A stretch of 64,000 nucleotides of DNA from Hydractinia symbiolongicarpus (GCF_029227915.1 NC_079881.1:4836001-4900000); one strand, 5' to 3'; shown: positions 23,724 to 36,445, counted from the first letter of the stretch. Numbers and translations are program-made. Notes: a model not told the origin generated them from the sequence alone.

Positions 23724-24365
23724 ATGATTTTAACAATGGCGGGTCGTTCAATTGGCTATGTTTGGATTGCACACGTTAGTCTAACTACCTTGAGGAATTT
23801 ACTCTCACTGTCAATGTTATCGATTGTCAATGCATTTCAAAGCCATTCAAAACCTTTAACAAAAGTTCTGTTTTTTCCTGATAAAAAAATTGCATGTAAA
23901 TCTTTCATGAAAACAAAGAAGTGTGCTGCTAAAGATTGTCACTTTTCACACGAAGAGACCTCTCTAACATTACTCTTAACTTGTCTTGCATCTTCACGAA
24001 AGAGTTTAGATGTTTGTGTATTCACTATAACATCACAAGATTTAGCTGATGTTTTAATACAACAGCACAAAGCTGGCATTGTGGTGCGTGTCATTACAGA
24101 TTGTGAAAAAATGGATTTGAACTGCTCACAAATAGAGCGATTTCGTGCAAGTGGTATACAAGTACGTCACGATAAGACATCTTACTTTATGCATCATAAG
24201 TTTGCAATTGTCGACAAAAAAGTGTTAATTAATGGTTCTTTTAATTGGACTAGGCAAGCAATTACTGGCAACCAAGAGAATGTAATAATCACTGAAGCAG
24301 TTGATCTGATCAAACCATACTGCAAGCAATTTGAACATCTATGGGAAACATATAAGCCTGAATAA
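23724..24365 (+). CDS. PLD6: Mitochondrial phospholipase D6 / Zucchini-type endonuclease
   Basis: A single-exon gene of 213 residues. The phospholipase D HKD motif is complete: H157-H158-K159 to D164, followed by NGSFNWT (170-176). Family members carry one HKD and act as dimers. A CCCH zinc finger C58-x8-C67-x4-C72-x3-H76 precedes the catalytic region, as in Drosophila Zucchini. The N-terminus has a hydrophobic stretch (about 11-36) that should anchor it in the outer mitochondrial membrane. The known role is cleavage of piRNA precursors to make phased piRNA 5' ends, and cardiolipin hydrolysis has also been proposed. Translation may start at 23724 or at the next ATG (23736, MAGRS); the second gives a more usual N-terminus. 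With so many transposons nearby the piRNA role is apt, but that link is context only. Confidence 0.93.
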   Translation: MILTMAGRSIGYVWIAHVSLTTLRNLLSLSMLSIVNAFQSHSKPLTKVLFFPDKKIACKSFMKTKKCAAKDCHFSHEETSLTLLLTCLASSRKSLDVCVFTITSQDLADVLIQQHKAGIVVRVITDCEKMDLNCSQIERFRASGIQVRHDKTSYFMHHKFAIVDKKVLINGSFNWTRQAITGNQENVIITEAVDLIKPYCKQFEHLWETYKPE

Positions 24366-26016
24366 TTAGTTTTTGTTTGGGCTAATGTGGGACATAAAAC
24401 ATTGCATAGAAACAAGACAACTGCAAACATAACACACAATGCATGTGAAACAAATGCAGGATTTCTGCTGCATCACCTTGTGGGTCAATGGATGTCAGGA
24501 AATTACTAATTACACAATCCAGTCAGATAATATAAAGAAAACTGCAAACCATATAGCATAGCTCGACAGTTCCTATTGTACTTAATTGTCATTTTGGATT
24601 AATTTGTGTCGATGGGTAAGACTCTTTTTTGTTGAAATAGATAATCTTGTAAAACATATTTTCTATATGTTAAACATGGTATGTTAAATGCATTACAGAC
24701 CATATTAATAATGTATACAAGAAGTTGATAAAGGAATATACAAAGAATTCATCTTTAATATCAGCATAATGCATAACAAATATGCAGTTGAAATCAATCA
24801 GTTTTTGTAGATGTATGATAATTAATAAGTTGTTGATTTGCTGAAATTTCACTGATCCCAACAACAATTAATGTTTAACACCTTACAGCATTTGTGTTCT
24901 GACCCTGTTCCAAAATAATAATTTATTTTTTTTAGAAATTTCATATTTTTCAGTTAAAAGTGCTTTCCTCTGGTGTACTTATTATCTAGATATTTTAAAC
25001 ATCGATGTACCTAAAAGCATATACAAATGTTTTCTGCATTACAACAGTTTTCACAAAATTTACCCCAGAAATAGAATAATTTCAATTAGAACGTTAACAA
25101 TGCAAAACTTCAGTTAATGTATGACACAACCAGGTAGATATAACCAGGCGACCAAGTTTCTCACTTTAAAGAACACAAATTCTGGGTTTAAGTAAATATT
25201 TTCATTTTCAAAAAAAAACTAAAATACTATAATCCATCTAACTTTAAACAATGACAATGAAATGAAACAATTTTGACTAGGGATGATACTGGATGATGTC
25301 AGTGCCTCGTAATTCAGCTAGGAAGTGCCAAACTCCAGGCTCAAGTTTGAGAAAAAAATAACAACTCAACTATAGACTAAATAAGATGAAATTTCCATAG
25401 TATTGCATTTCATTATTTTTCAATTTTTTAAATATATTTAATCCTCACTGTAAAGTGACAAATCTTGGTTACAATTGACAACCAAAATGAGTCACTTCTG
25501 GATACTAAGAAAAAGACATTGTCAGAAATTATATGGCAATTTTTGAACATGATTTTGTTAATAATTTGTTGTACAGATTATAATTGTTTACCTTGGCTAC
25601 AATGCAACAATTTTTACTTGCACATATTGTGTTAAAATTTTAAAATGCTCAACATTTTTCTGTTGTTTTATAAACATATTTTATTATATCTTCACCTTTG
25701 TATGCTAACTATTTATTTGGATTTGGTTTTATGAAGTTGTTTTATAGGTTACTAATATCATAATAAATTCTAGTGTACCAAACTTAATGTTATCTTGATT
25801 GCTTAATTTCCTTTTTATATATCTGTCTGGAACAATTTGTCTTAATCCTTTGAAACTTCAGAACATGTTTTTGCTGAGTAGTGGTGTTTTTAATGATACG
25901 AACAATGCTCTTCTAATAAGATTATGTAATTTTTTCGTGGAAACAAAAAATTAAGATTCATAATATATAATGATTTTTTCTATTTTTAGAGGAAATATAC
26001 ACTGTAAATTGCTACC
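24366..26016. other. Intergenic, PLD6 3' region to BBS7 start
   Basis: About 1.65 kb of AT-rich sequence with stops in every frame. A 3' splice-like polypyrimidine tract and TTTTTAG lie at about 25976-25990, just ahead of the BBS7 ATG, so a 5' untranslated exon of BBS7 probably lies upstream. No repeat or RNA gene was recognised. Confidence 0.45.
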
Positions 26017-29000
26017 ATGTTAGCACTGAATTTGAGTCGTGTTGACTATTTGCAAGTTGGCGTGACAAACAACAAATGCATGCAAGTACTTCCAAAATCA
26101 AGTAAAAGCGGAGCGCAAAAAGTTGTTGTGGCAGATTATAATGGTGTACTTACCTGTTTTGATGTTAAGAAACACGTTCCACAGATACAATTCAAGACAC
26201 TACCAAGTACTAAAATTTCTCGACTATCTTTAGGTGGCACTGAAGGACCATCCCGTGAAAAGATTTTTGTGTCTGCAGGAGCGGAAATCAAAGGGTACTC
26301 AAAAAAAGGCAAACAGTTTTTGAGTTTTGACACAAACCTCACTGAACCAATTCAAAGTATGTTTGTTGAAGGTTCTGATTTGTTTTTGTGTGGAAATTAC
26401 ATTTACAATCACTATCATGATTGCAGAGATCAGAACTACTATCTGGCTCCAGACAAAATAAACGATGTTGTTATCCTGCCCACTGAAGAAGAGAAACCAA
26501 TATCACCGGTATTGGCATGTCAAGATAGAGTGTTGCGGGTGTTAAATGGTTCTGAGATTCTCTATGAAATAGAGGTTCCAGGACCACCTGCTGTTTTATC
26601 TGTGGGAAAAGATGTTGGCAGTGAAGGAAAGGGTGTTATTTATGGAACATCAGATGGCAAAATTGGTTTAGTTCAAATAGGTTCTTCCGCACCAGAGCAT
26701 ATATGGGAAATTCCGAATGACAAGCAATACGGTGATGTGTTGTCTCTGGATACTCATGATATTTCAAACAATGGTACTTCTGATTTACTTGTTGGAAGAG
26801 CAGATGGTTTGGTGGAAGTTTACGCATTTGATGAAGGAAGTGAACCGTTTCAACATTTCAAGTACAATCTGTCTGAAAGCATAACTTCTGTATCTGGTGG
26901 TTGTGTATGTGCATCAAATTATCAGGAAGTTGTAGTTTCAACATACACAGGTTGGGTACTGGGAATGACATCTGAGCCACAGCAACGTCAATTGGGAATG
27001 CCTGGAAGCAACATGAAAGCACTCATCAACGCTGAAATGGAAGAAAAAATAGCTGAGTTGAATCTTGAAATCGAGGAATTGCAAGCAAGAGTAGCAGAAG
27101 AACGTGAAAGATACCAGCAGACTGCTCACTCAGAAACTGCTGTATCTGCGGTCCCGCCTTTCAATATAAATGATCGTTTTCTTCTAAGCCACGATGATGC
27201 CAGCTACACTCTCAGTATAGAAGTTCAAATGCCCATTGACACAATACTACTTCAGAGCAATGTGCCAGTAGATTTATTAGATGTGGAGAAGAATTCAGCT
27301 GTTGTGAGTTACAGTGCATGTGATGCTGAGAGTGGAAATTTTTTGCTTGCAACATACAGATGCCAGGCTAATACTACTAGACTGGAACTCAAGATCAGGT
27401 AAAATGTGTGACCCAATATTTAAAATCTACAATATGGTGTATAGCATTATAATAAATCTTCATATCAAATGTTCTTTGGAAACCTAAAAAGTTGTTTAGA
27501 AATATTTTTTGTGACCATTTGTTGAAGTGGAAAATATGTTAGAAATGAGTCTTTCCTTCTGAGTAAAATTCAAGATTTCTGGCTCATTTTATTGGTTTTA
27601 ATTTTTTTCATTTAGAACAATTGAGGGACAGTATGGATATTTGCAAGCCTATGTCACACCTCGAATGCAACCAAAAACATGTCAGGTCCAGCAGTACCAA
27701 ATAAAGCCATTATCTCTCCATCAGCGTTCCCATGTGTTTGATGAAGAACGACCATTGAATGTTTTAAAATTGACTGGACAGTTTAGTCTGGCTGAAGTCC
27801 ATTCATGGATTTGTTATTCACTGCCAGAAGTTCCTGAAAGGACACCTGCAGAGGATGAGGTGAAATTATTATTTGCTTACTTACTTTGTATACCATTCTT
27901 TAAAACAGTCTATACATTAAACAAAAATTTTGCTGTCCCCTATAGCCTGAACTGTTATAATGTGCAATTTTTTTGGAGGCAGTAAAAAAGTACTATGATG
28001 ATTTTTTTCACTTAATTTAAACTATTAATCAATTTGTGTTTTTCATATGTTATGCTAAACTTCATATGCTACAGACACATTTATTTTTTCACATTTTTTT
28101 ATAGGTTATATTCTACTTCACATCAACATTTCTTGACACACAACTTGAATGTAAATACAGGTAATATGTGGCATTGCTTTTGTTGGTATTGCATCTGGTC
28201 TCAAGTTATAAAATTACTGCATTATAACCAGGGTCCATTCCTTTTCATAAATCTTTCAATTTTCTACAAGTTTCATGAATGTCCTCAGTATAAAATTATG
28301 GATTTTTTTTAATTTTTAAAAAATTTTTTAAGTGTGTTGTGTGTTGTGTTTGCTTTAGTATGACTATTTATTTATTTATATCTGCATCATGTTTGTAGTT
28401 GTAATTATGCTGTTTGCTCGATACTTTTGGAATTGTATGAAGTTTATTGGTATCACCAAAGAAAACTCTTTTTCTGGAAAACTTCATTAGCTAGCTGTAG
28501 TTGAATTGTTTGTTTTTATGCAAAGTTTGTTGATGTTTTTTTTTACAGGAAAGGAGAAGCAACTTTTCGATCAGATAATATCTCCACCATCTCAATTTTG
28601 AAAGACGTTCTCTCAAAGGAAGCAACAAAACGTAAAATGAATTTAAACATCACATGCGATTTAAATGAAGAATCAATTCCCAACGTGCTATATCGTATCC
28701 ATCCAAAGTTGGAATATCAATTGCTTCTTGCGAAACGCGTTCAACTCATCGACGGTTTGAAGGAGCTTGACAGCTATGAGTCAGATAAAGATTTTCTTAC
28801 TGATGAATACAAGGAAATCTTGGAGAATGCTGATGTGTTGCAAGAGGAATTCAAGAAACAGCCTTGCCATCTTGAAAGATTATATGGCATGGTGACCGAC
28901 CTCTTTATTGATCGACATAAATTTAAGGGACAGAATGTTAAAAACAAAGTGGCACAGCTTATTAACATATTGGATAATTATGATTTAAATTCACTTATTG

Positions 29001-29020
29001 AATTCTTTCAATCTAACTGA
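26017..29020 (+). CDS. BBS7: Bardet-Biedl syndrome 7 protein, BBSome subunit
   Basis: Four exons: 26017-27398, 27616-27859, 28105-28160 and 28549-29020 (TGA). All junctions are GT-AG with matching phases, giving 717 residues against 715 in human BBS7. Similarity to human is evident along the whole length, for example [10 protein letters not shown] at the start, [49 protein letters not shown] and [15 protein letters not shown] near the end. The order is an N-terminal beta-propeller, a short coiled coil ([20 protein letters not shown], about 338-357), then beta-rich GAE-like and platform parts and a C-terminal helical region. BBS7 pairs with BBS2 in the BBSome, which moves membrane proteins out of and into cilia. 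No defects are seen. Open frames continuing past the exon 2 and 3 donors are intron read-through. Confidence 0.97.
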
Positions 29021-29987
29021 AATGACTGTTTATGTGTAAATAAGCAAAGTTTATGTGACCATATTATAGATCATAGGTCACCAGAGCATGTGTATATACT
29101 TTAGCAATTTATTTATTACCATTTTTTATTCAACTATGAGATTTTTACTTTTATGGATATGTAAAAACAGAAAACAGAATGTAAATATATGCAAAAAAAT
29201 GTTTTTATTATAATTTATGTTGCTGCATTTGGTGGTGTATGATTTTTGAGGTTGTTGTAGAGATATACTTAAAAGACTCGGTCAATTCAGGCTTTTATTG
29301 CTTTCTTAATAGTGTACTAAATGAATTACCTTAATATTTGAGATCGTCTCTTTTGAAAGTAAAAACAACCATTACAACGGTTTTGTGTTTCATGATGAGT
29401 TTTTTTAAGGCATAATGCTGCAGCGATAAAACTCTTAAAAAATATGGTTTTTAAAAATTTTTGCATTACTTGTGATCTCCAAAGCAGGAAGTATATGAAA
29501 CTTTATTTAAAATGTTGCTAATATATTGTGTTTATCATGTGTAAATAGTACAGATGAATGTGATATCTGATCAAGTAAGGTTAATGCGTATTTACATCTC
29601 CTACTTTATTACGTAATGTTACTGTTTTTGTTGAGGTTTTGTTTTTGTTGAGGTTTTGTAGAAAAATTTTTGAAAATGGTTGTTTTTGGACTAAAACAAT
29701 TTCTGTAGATTCTAGGAAGTCAGAGAAAGGATCAAGCTATTCTTTCCTTTAACATGATGTGGAATTAATTAGGAAAAAAGACACAGTTAGGTAAAAACTT
29801 CAGTAGGATTCCTGTGATTCTTCTCACTGAGTTAGCGTATTTAAAGTGTATTTTCTGTGATAAGAACTTTTTTTGTTTTCAAGTGTTTTCGGATGTATGC
29901 AGCATCTATCGATTACAAAAACTTGTACTCTTTCTTGTAGGTAGTAATAAAAATTAAAAAAGGTAACATTTAAAGGAAGGATTCTAA
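29021..29987. other. Intergenic, BBS7 3' region and CCNC promoter
   Basis: Non-coding AT-rich sequence. It contains the BBS7 3' untranslated region and a duplicated GTTTTTGTTGAGGTTTTG at about 29620-29658. No other gene seen. Confidence 0.45.
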
Positions 29988-30845
29988 ATGGCGGGTAATT
30001 TTTGGTTATCTTCACATAATCAACAATGGATTCTTACTGAAGAAGAGCTGGCATCAGAATTAGCAAACGATTTGAAAACTTTAAGTGAAGAGGAATACCG
30101 TAAATTGCAGATCTTCTTCTCCCATTTTATACAAAGCTTAGGCGAATGTCTGAAACTACGACAGCAAGTCATAGCAACAGCAACTGTGTATTTTAAAAGG
30201 TTTTATTCAAGGACGTCACTGAAATGTGTGGATCCATTGTTGCTTGCTCCGACCTGTTTATATGTTGCGTCAAAAGTTGAAGAATGTGGACTTATGTCAA
30301 ACACTCGCCTGCTTAATGCTTGCAATACTATTTGTAAAAATAAATACAATTATGCCTACCCTATGGAATATCCGTATAGGATTAATCAAATTCTGGAATG
30401 TGAGTTTTACTTACTTGAGATTATGGATTGCTGTTTGATTGTATTCCACCCCTACCGTCCGCTTACAAAATATGTTTCTGATATGGCGCAAGAAGGAAGC
30501 ATCTTGCCATATGCATGGAGAGTAGTGAACGATAGTTTGCGTTCAGATGTTTCTTTGTTGTACCCACCATATATGATAGCTTTGGCCGCCATTTACATGG
30601 CTTGTGTTTTCGAAAAACGAGATTGCCAGCAGTGGTTTTCTGAACTGAACGTCAACATGGAAAGGATCTTAGAAATTGTTCGTAGAATTCTCAGTCTGTA
30701 TGAAATATGGAGGAACTTTGACGAGAAAAAAGAAGTACCTGGCTTATTAATGAAAATGCCAAAGCCGAAATGCAATCCGGGATCTAGGCCGTCATCAGCA
30801 ACACCAATGTCAAGACAGCATACGCCTTCTCCTAACCTGTGCTAA
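29988..30845 (+). CDS. CCNC: Cyclin C, Mediator kinase module
   Basis: A single exon of 285 residues (human cyclin C has 283). The N-terminus MAGNFWLSSHNQQWILTEEE and the cyclin box (LRQQVIATATVYFKRFYSRT, DPLLLAPTCLYVASKVEECG) match animal cyclin C closely, and the second cyclin repeat is complete. The tail is Ser/Pro-rich (SSATPMSRQHTPSPN). Cyclin C binds CDK8/CDK19 in the Mediator kinase module and also acts at mitochondria in stress. The ATG follows a purine-rich context and agrees with the conserved N-terminus. The lack of introns is notable, since the vertebrate gene is split many times, but there is no sign of decay, so it reads as a functional gene. Confidence 0.97.
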   Translation: MAGNFWLSSHNQQWILTEEELASELANDLKTLSEEEYRKLQIFFSHFIQSLGECLKLRQQVIATATVYFKRFYSRTSLKCVDPLLLAPTCLYVASKVEECGLMSNTRLLNACNTICKNKYNYAYPMEYPYRINQILECEFYLLEIMDCCLIVFHPYRPLTKYVSDMAQEGSILPYAWRVVNDSLRSDVSLLYPPYMIALAAIYMACVFEKRDCQQWFSELNVNMERILEIVRRILSLYEIWRNFDEKKEVPGLLMKMPKPKCNPGSRPSSATPMSRQHTPSPNLC

Positions 30846-31602
30846 CCAAAGAAATTCAATTTAATATTACATAGTGAAGGATTTTACAAAACAAAATTTG
30901 TATCTGTGTATAGTTCCTTTCTAATCACATATAAATGCAAAAAAAGCAAAACAATGGAATGGGTTAATAATGCGATATGAAAATTTACAGTTTGTTATTT
31001 TTTTTCCACATTGAGTTGGTAATATGTATTTGCCGTTGCATCATCAGATTATATAAGCTGAACTGTTCAAAATATTCGCGTGTCAATTGTGTTTATGGAT
31101 TAATTTTTTTTAATCTGATAAATGAACCAATAAAACGATGTATGGAAATTATGCGTTAGAGAGACTGCAGTGAGAGGGTGAACAGAATCTCTTTTAGTGT
31201 GAACCTTCTTTGTGTGTTTGGATAACACAGATCATCTTGCTCACACGTGTTGGAATTTTTTATTTTCCGAAATGTAAAAATGAGTTCTTGAAATGTACGA
31301 ATGTATCTGAATATAAGAAGTGATGTTGTAAACACTCCTCATTTTTTTTTTACGTGATTTTTGATTTTACTGAATGCACCGACCTCTTTTTCTATTTTAA
31401 CAGGCGTCCATTTTTAATCAAACGATGGAGTTTAGTTATAATATTTCGCCATGTATAATTTTTACGCATTTTTTTAAAGCGTTTTTTCAATTGACTGTGT
31501 TCGGTGAGAAGAATAAAGTTAATATTTGTATGTTTTTTTCTTTATAGAAAATAATATAATAATTAAAAAGCGAAAACAAAAGAACACGTTTTGTAGCAGA
31601 TT
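30846..31602. other. Intergenic, CCNC 3' region and CANT1 5' region
   Basis: Non-coding. An acceptor-like TTTCTTTATAG at about 31538-31548 precedes the CANT1 start and may close an intron in its 5' untranslated region. No other features seen. Confidence 0.4.
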
Positions 31603-32778
31603 ATGCAAGAAGTCAAAGAGATTATGATACAATTAAGATACAGAGCTCGAGATTTTCAACGCACGATTCAAATGGTTGCCATATTTGTTTTTGTTCTTAT
31701 CTTGTTGTACTTTTTTAATGCATTACCGATTTATTCATTATCAGGACCAACACCCACGCTTCCTGTTTCCGTGGAAACTTGTCATGCTTGGGAGCCGAGC
31801 CATTTGATTCGTCAAAAGCAATGCAAATATAATTCACGCTATCCGTTTTCGGATCCGTTGACAGATAATGTCGGCGTTAGGTTTAAAATTGGCGCTATAG
31901 CTGATTTAGATGAGGAAAGATCGAAAGTAGCTGGTGAGAAGTACAAATGGAAAAGCTACTTTAAGACTGGTTATTTATCCAAATTCAAAGGGAACACATA
32001 CAAAGTGGAATGGATAAGCCAAATTACTCTGACGTCACGCTTGAATGAGAAAGGGCGTGGTTTAGAACTGTCTGAGCTTTGCGCCTTCAACGGAAAACTA
32101 TATACGGTGGACGATAGGACGGGGGTCGTGTATCAAATAAAAAATGGAAAAGTTATACCTTGGGTTATTTTAATGGACGGTGATGGTAGCACAACGAAGG
32201 GATTTAAATGTGAATGGATGACAGTTAAAGATGGTGCGCTATTTATTGGTGGTCTTGGCAAAGAATGGACAACAAAAGAAGGAAATTTTATTAACTATCA
32301 CCCGTTGTTTGTTAAAAGCATTGACCAATACGGAGGCGTTGTACATCATAACTGGACTGAGAATTACCTTAAAATTCGCGCCAAAGTTGGTATATATTTC
32401 CCTGGTTATATGATCCATGAAGCTGTTATGTGGAGTAGTATTAAAAAACGTTGGTTTTTTCTACCACGTCGAATGTCCAAGCAAAAATACGACGACGTCG
32501 TCGACGAGAACCGAGGAACGAACGTGTTGATTTCGTGCAGAGCCGATTTTACCAATCTAAAAGTGGTTTACGTCGGTGACTTAGTGCAGACTCATGGATT
32601 TTCATCTTTTAAGTTTGTTCCAGGTACGAACGATGATGTAGCTTTAGCTTTAAAGACGAAAGAAGTCGAAGGGAATATTCAGTCGTATATTATCGTGTTT
32701 AACGTCAACACTGGTGATGTTCTCATGAGTGAACAGTTCGTAGCTAATGAAAAATTTGAAGGTGTTGAATTCATATAG
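31603..32778 (+). CDS. CANT1: Soluble calcium-activated nucleotidase (apyrase family)
   Basis: A single exon of 391 residues (human CANT1 about 400). A short cytoplasmic tail is followed by one membrane anchor (about 23-40, QMVAIFVFVLILLYFF), then a luminal apyrase domain. Conserved blocks include GRGLELSELCAFNGKLYTVD, DGDGSTTKGFKCEWMTVKDG, FIGGLGKEWTT, HEAVMWSS, WFFLPRRMS and GFSSFKFVPGT, and the protein ends EKFEGVEFI as expected for a complete five-bladed propeller. The enzyme hydrolyses UDP and GDP in the ER and Golgi with calcium, supporting glycosylation and proteoglycan synthesis. A second Met at residue 8 (31624) is an alternative start. No damage seen. Confidence 0.93.
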   Translation: MQEVKEIMIQLRYRARDFQRTIQMVAIFVFVLILLYFFNALPIYSLSGPTPTLPVSVETCHAWEPSHLIRQKQCKYNSRYPFSDPLTDNVGVRFKIGAIADLDEERSKVAGEKYKWKSYFKTGYLSKFKGNTYKVEWISQITLTSRLNEKGRGLELSELCAFNGKLYTVDDRTGVVYQIKNGKVIPWVILMDGDGSTTKGFKCEWMTVKDGALFIGGLGKEWTTKEGNFINYHPLFVKSIDQYGGVVHHNWTENYLKIRAKVGIYFPGYMIHEAVMWSSIKKRWFFLPRRMSKQKYDDVVDENRGTNVLISCRADFTNLKVVYVGDLVQTHGFSSFKFVPGTNDDVALALKTKEVEGNIQSYIIVFNVNTGDVLMSEQFVANEKFEGVEFI

Positions 32779-34745
32779 TATTGGTATTTTTTTAATTAAA
32801 TATATGCATTCTTCTATAGACCTTTCCCTAACCGTGATTTTCGCTGTTATAACTGAATTGTATTATTCGTCTGTCTCACGCTTACTCAAAATTAACGCCT
32901 GACTTATGGGCGTCTTTCAATTGTTTACGCCTAAACTCTCATTTGACGGTAAGCAATGAAGACCTATTTATTTTTTAATGTGTTACAGAAATTAGGACTT
33001 TTTAGTATTTACAAACTATTGTGGAAATTTTATTTTTTGTCGACTCAGCTTTCTAACCTAATTTTTGCTTTCATTTCTTTGAATGCGTTTAAAAACAAAT
33101 TGCTTAAAAAGTAAACAAAGTTTTAATACACGGGAGTGAGGTATAGTTGCTTTAATATCAGACATTTAATAGTTTTTATATTTTAACTTTATTTTTAACA
33201 AATTTGGGGAAGGTCTATTTAGGTTTTTTTATGATATTTATCAAAAATTCTGCATTGTTGTAGCTAGCTTCTTTATAAAGTTCTTCCATTTAATGGGATC
33301 ACGGCTACTCTTATGTATGATTGTTTTTTTTAGGTAGTTAGTTTGTTATAATAATTTTAGGCGTGTTATAGCTTTTTCTTACGTAAATCACTGTTCAAAC
33401 CATATTTCGGTAAGTCCGGCTGCTTTTTTAGTAGTTTTTCTTATATAATATTTATGCTGGACAATTCCCGGCATGGTACGTATTAGATAACGTTTCTGAC
33501 GGTAGCCTTCTCATTTTCCATTTGTTAATTCACAATTTGCTGAAAATTGCGCATTTAGTCGTCTTTGAAAGACACGTTGTTTGTTTATTTTGTGGAAGCC
33601 CTTTTATACCCAATTTTCTGAACCTAAAAAAATGTGCTGATCTGTTTTCGTCGATTAGATCCAAGTCTCAATAACGCATGTCAATATGGAAGTAAAATCA
33701 GAAAGATATTATTCTATTTCGTCATGTATCATCTATCATGATCAGCATATATATATATTTGTTATTTGTTCGGTGCTTTTAAGACAGGTTGTGGGTGTGC
33801 AACAGGTTGTTTTAACTACAAGGGTTTTCGAATTATAAAAGTTTTATTCTAAAGTGACCAAAAATCTATCCAATTGAGTTTTTCGAGTTAAAGTTCGAAT
33901 TACATGATACTATTTGCTAACGTTAACATGCATCCGTCATAACAGTGAGAATTATGTGTACGTATATACAACACAGCATGTATTTAATGTTGTAAAAGGG
34001 TTTTTAAACAGTTCATGTGAGTTAAAAATAATATTTATTTCATATGTAAACTTTTGTATTCATATATTTTTGAAAAATAATCTTTTTTTCAAACTTTGTT
34101 GTTTCGCCACTAAGCTGTTTCGAGAATCACCAGTATCAAGTCGCATGTTTTAAGTTTTCTCTCCCGTAGTATTTTTCAGTACAGTTTAAAAAAAAGTTTA
34201 CCTGATACTCCAGAACTTATGGAATTATTTTTACCTTAATAGTCCAGGAGCTCATAGCACAACCGATTTTCCACATCCGGTTTATCACTTAAAGTAGATT
34301 GTTAGTATATTTGATAATAACAATCACATAGTCAGCTGATCCAATTTAAGGGGTGTTTGGTCCTAGTTTCAACGCAGGAGTGCTGCAACCAGCATAAAAT
34401 GTCAAATTTTAGGTTGATTTTACTATATTTATACTAAATTTGTCATTTGTTGCATCGAGCTTTATCCAGTGCAATAGTTCTTTGATATAATGACGGGAAA
34501 CTTTCAGTTGCGCTGGGGAGTGCAAAAGAAGCCTCTAAATATTGATACTTTCGTATATAAATAATATACATAATATAAATATATAATTATATATATGTAA
34601 TATATATAAAAATATTAATCCCTTCTTATTTTTTTATAGTCTAAGGTAACTGTTTTTCGCAAGTTTTTGCAAATTTCAACCTAAATTGGCATGGTTAAGC
34701 CCTGTCAATCCCTAACTTTAAATACTCGGATTTTCAACAGAAGCT
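32779..34745. other. Intergenic, no recognised content
   Basis: About 2 kb of AT-rich sequence, with a (TA)n-rich patch near 34555-34610. The open frame 33914-34153 has a biased composition and no family motif. I see no gene, RNA or element with defined ends. Confidence 0.45.
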
Positions 34746-36445
34746 TTTTTTTATTTATAAAATATATATTCAAACACAAAATTACAAAACGAACGAATAC
34801 AAAACTCTTCATACCCCACGATAGAAAAACCTATCTGTGAGGTACTGCACATAAATTAGACAAAACTGTGAGAAAATTAAAAGAAAATACTGGTGCCGAG
34901 GTTGAGGGGGGTTATTTATATTTATAACAATGGAACATCAAGTCTTTCAGATGACTTAGTGGTTTTTAGTATAAAACAATTTTGTTCTGTATTATAAATA
35001 TCATTGCCATAGAGAAGTAAATTAAGTTTATCATCCGAGAGGTCTGATATTAGACCTATGGTATTTTTAATATTGTCAATGAGTGTTTTTCTTGTATGCG
35101 TGTAAAAAGAACAGCGCAAGAGATAGTGATTAGAAGACTCGATTTCAAGACCACAACTGCAAAGAGGATTTAGGGTATCGCGAAAATTATGTCTGAATTT
35201 ATACTCTCTAAGGTGACTAAAGTTTACGAGTAATCGGGTTAATAGTGTTTTTATACACAGGAAGCATTTTTGGCCTAATAAAAATAAGAAGACCTTTCGA
35301 GTTTGGTAGTAAATTTTTTTAAATCGGGCCCAAGTTTATTCCACTCATTTACTGTGTACGGGAAAAAAGAATTCTTAAAATATTCAGTATTGGTTTTCAA
35401 ATTCCTAAACAAATTACTTCTAGCCTGATCATAAGAACTTTGCTTCAAGGGAAGCAATGAACCTAGATAGCCAGGTGAGGTACCTGATACAATATTGAAA
35501 AAGAAAACAATTCTGCGATACCAACGCCTGTCGCTAAGGCTCACAAGACCAAGTTCTTCATAGAAACGCTTGCGAGAAGTACCTCTGATAGCTTTACTGA
35601 TAGCAAGAGCAGAATTGTATTGGACAGATTCTATCTTATTGCAGAAACTGTCATTATGTGGCTGGTCATATATTACATCTGCGTAATCAAGATGTGGTCT
35701 AATAAATGACTTATAAATACACAATAATGACTGCCGTGGAAGATAATTATGAAGTCTCTTTATAAGCGATATACCTTTGTTAGCCTTACATATCTTCTCA
35801 TTCAAATGATGATCAAAACTAAGTTTATTATCAAGAATTAATCCAAGATGTTTCTGTGTTGGCAAAGATACTACGGCAGGGTCATCAAAATATAAAGGAG
35901 GATGGTTAATGGACTTCTTTTTGTGGGAAAAAATTACCTCTGTAGCTTGTTTGCTTAGGGTTAATAGCCATCTTCTATTGAAAAGCCCACTCTTTGAGAG
36001 TAGACAGATCATTATTTAGGTCTATGCTAGACTTTGTAATGTCATAAACAGTAGAAAATATAGATGTGTCATCAGCAAACAGTTTGGATACAGATACAAT
36101 GTTTTCAGGAAAATCAGTAACATAAATAAAAAAAAAGGAGTGGACCAAGGATAGAGCCTTGTGGAACACCAGCATTAATATTGAGCCAGTTGGATGACTG
36201 ACCACCTAAAACTACTGTTTGTTTTCTATCGCATAAATAATTTTCCAAAATATTGTAGAAACCTACTTTGACACGATAGCATTTTAATTTATAAAGAAGA
36301 CCTTCGTGCCAAACTTTATCAAAAGCCTTGGACATATCAAGAAATACACTTCTAGTTTCAAGAGAAGGATTGCAATCAAAAGATTTATAGAATTCATGAG
36401 TGATGGTAAGTAACTGGGAAGTGCAGGAATTGGAGCAGCTTTTTA
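34746..36445 (-). mobile_element. 5'-truncated LINE, CR1/jockey-like, with decayed RT
   Basis: Read on the minus strand it starts near 36445 inside RT (SVFLDMSKAFDKVWHEGL), continues INAGVPQGSILGPLLF and VSKLFADDTSIF, and runs through the thumb (HLGLILDNKLSFDHHL, SFIRPHLDYADVIYDQ). It ends in a Cys/His tail (CSCGLEIESSNHYLLRCSFY) near 34920. The frame shifts at about 36110-36120 and 35990-36010, and again after 35275. The 3' end on the minus strand has an A-rich tail at about 34746-34755. Truncation at the 5' end is typical of target-primed integration. Confidence 0.85.
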
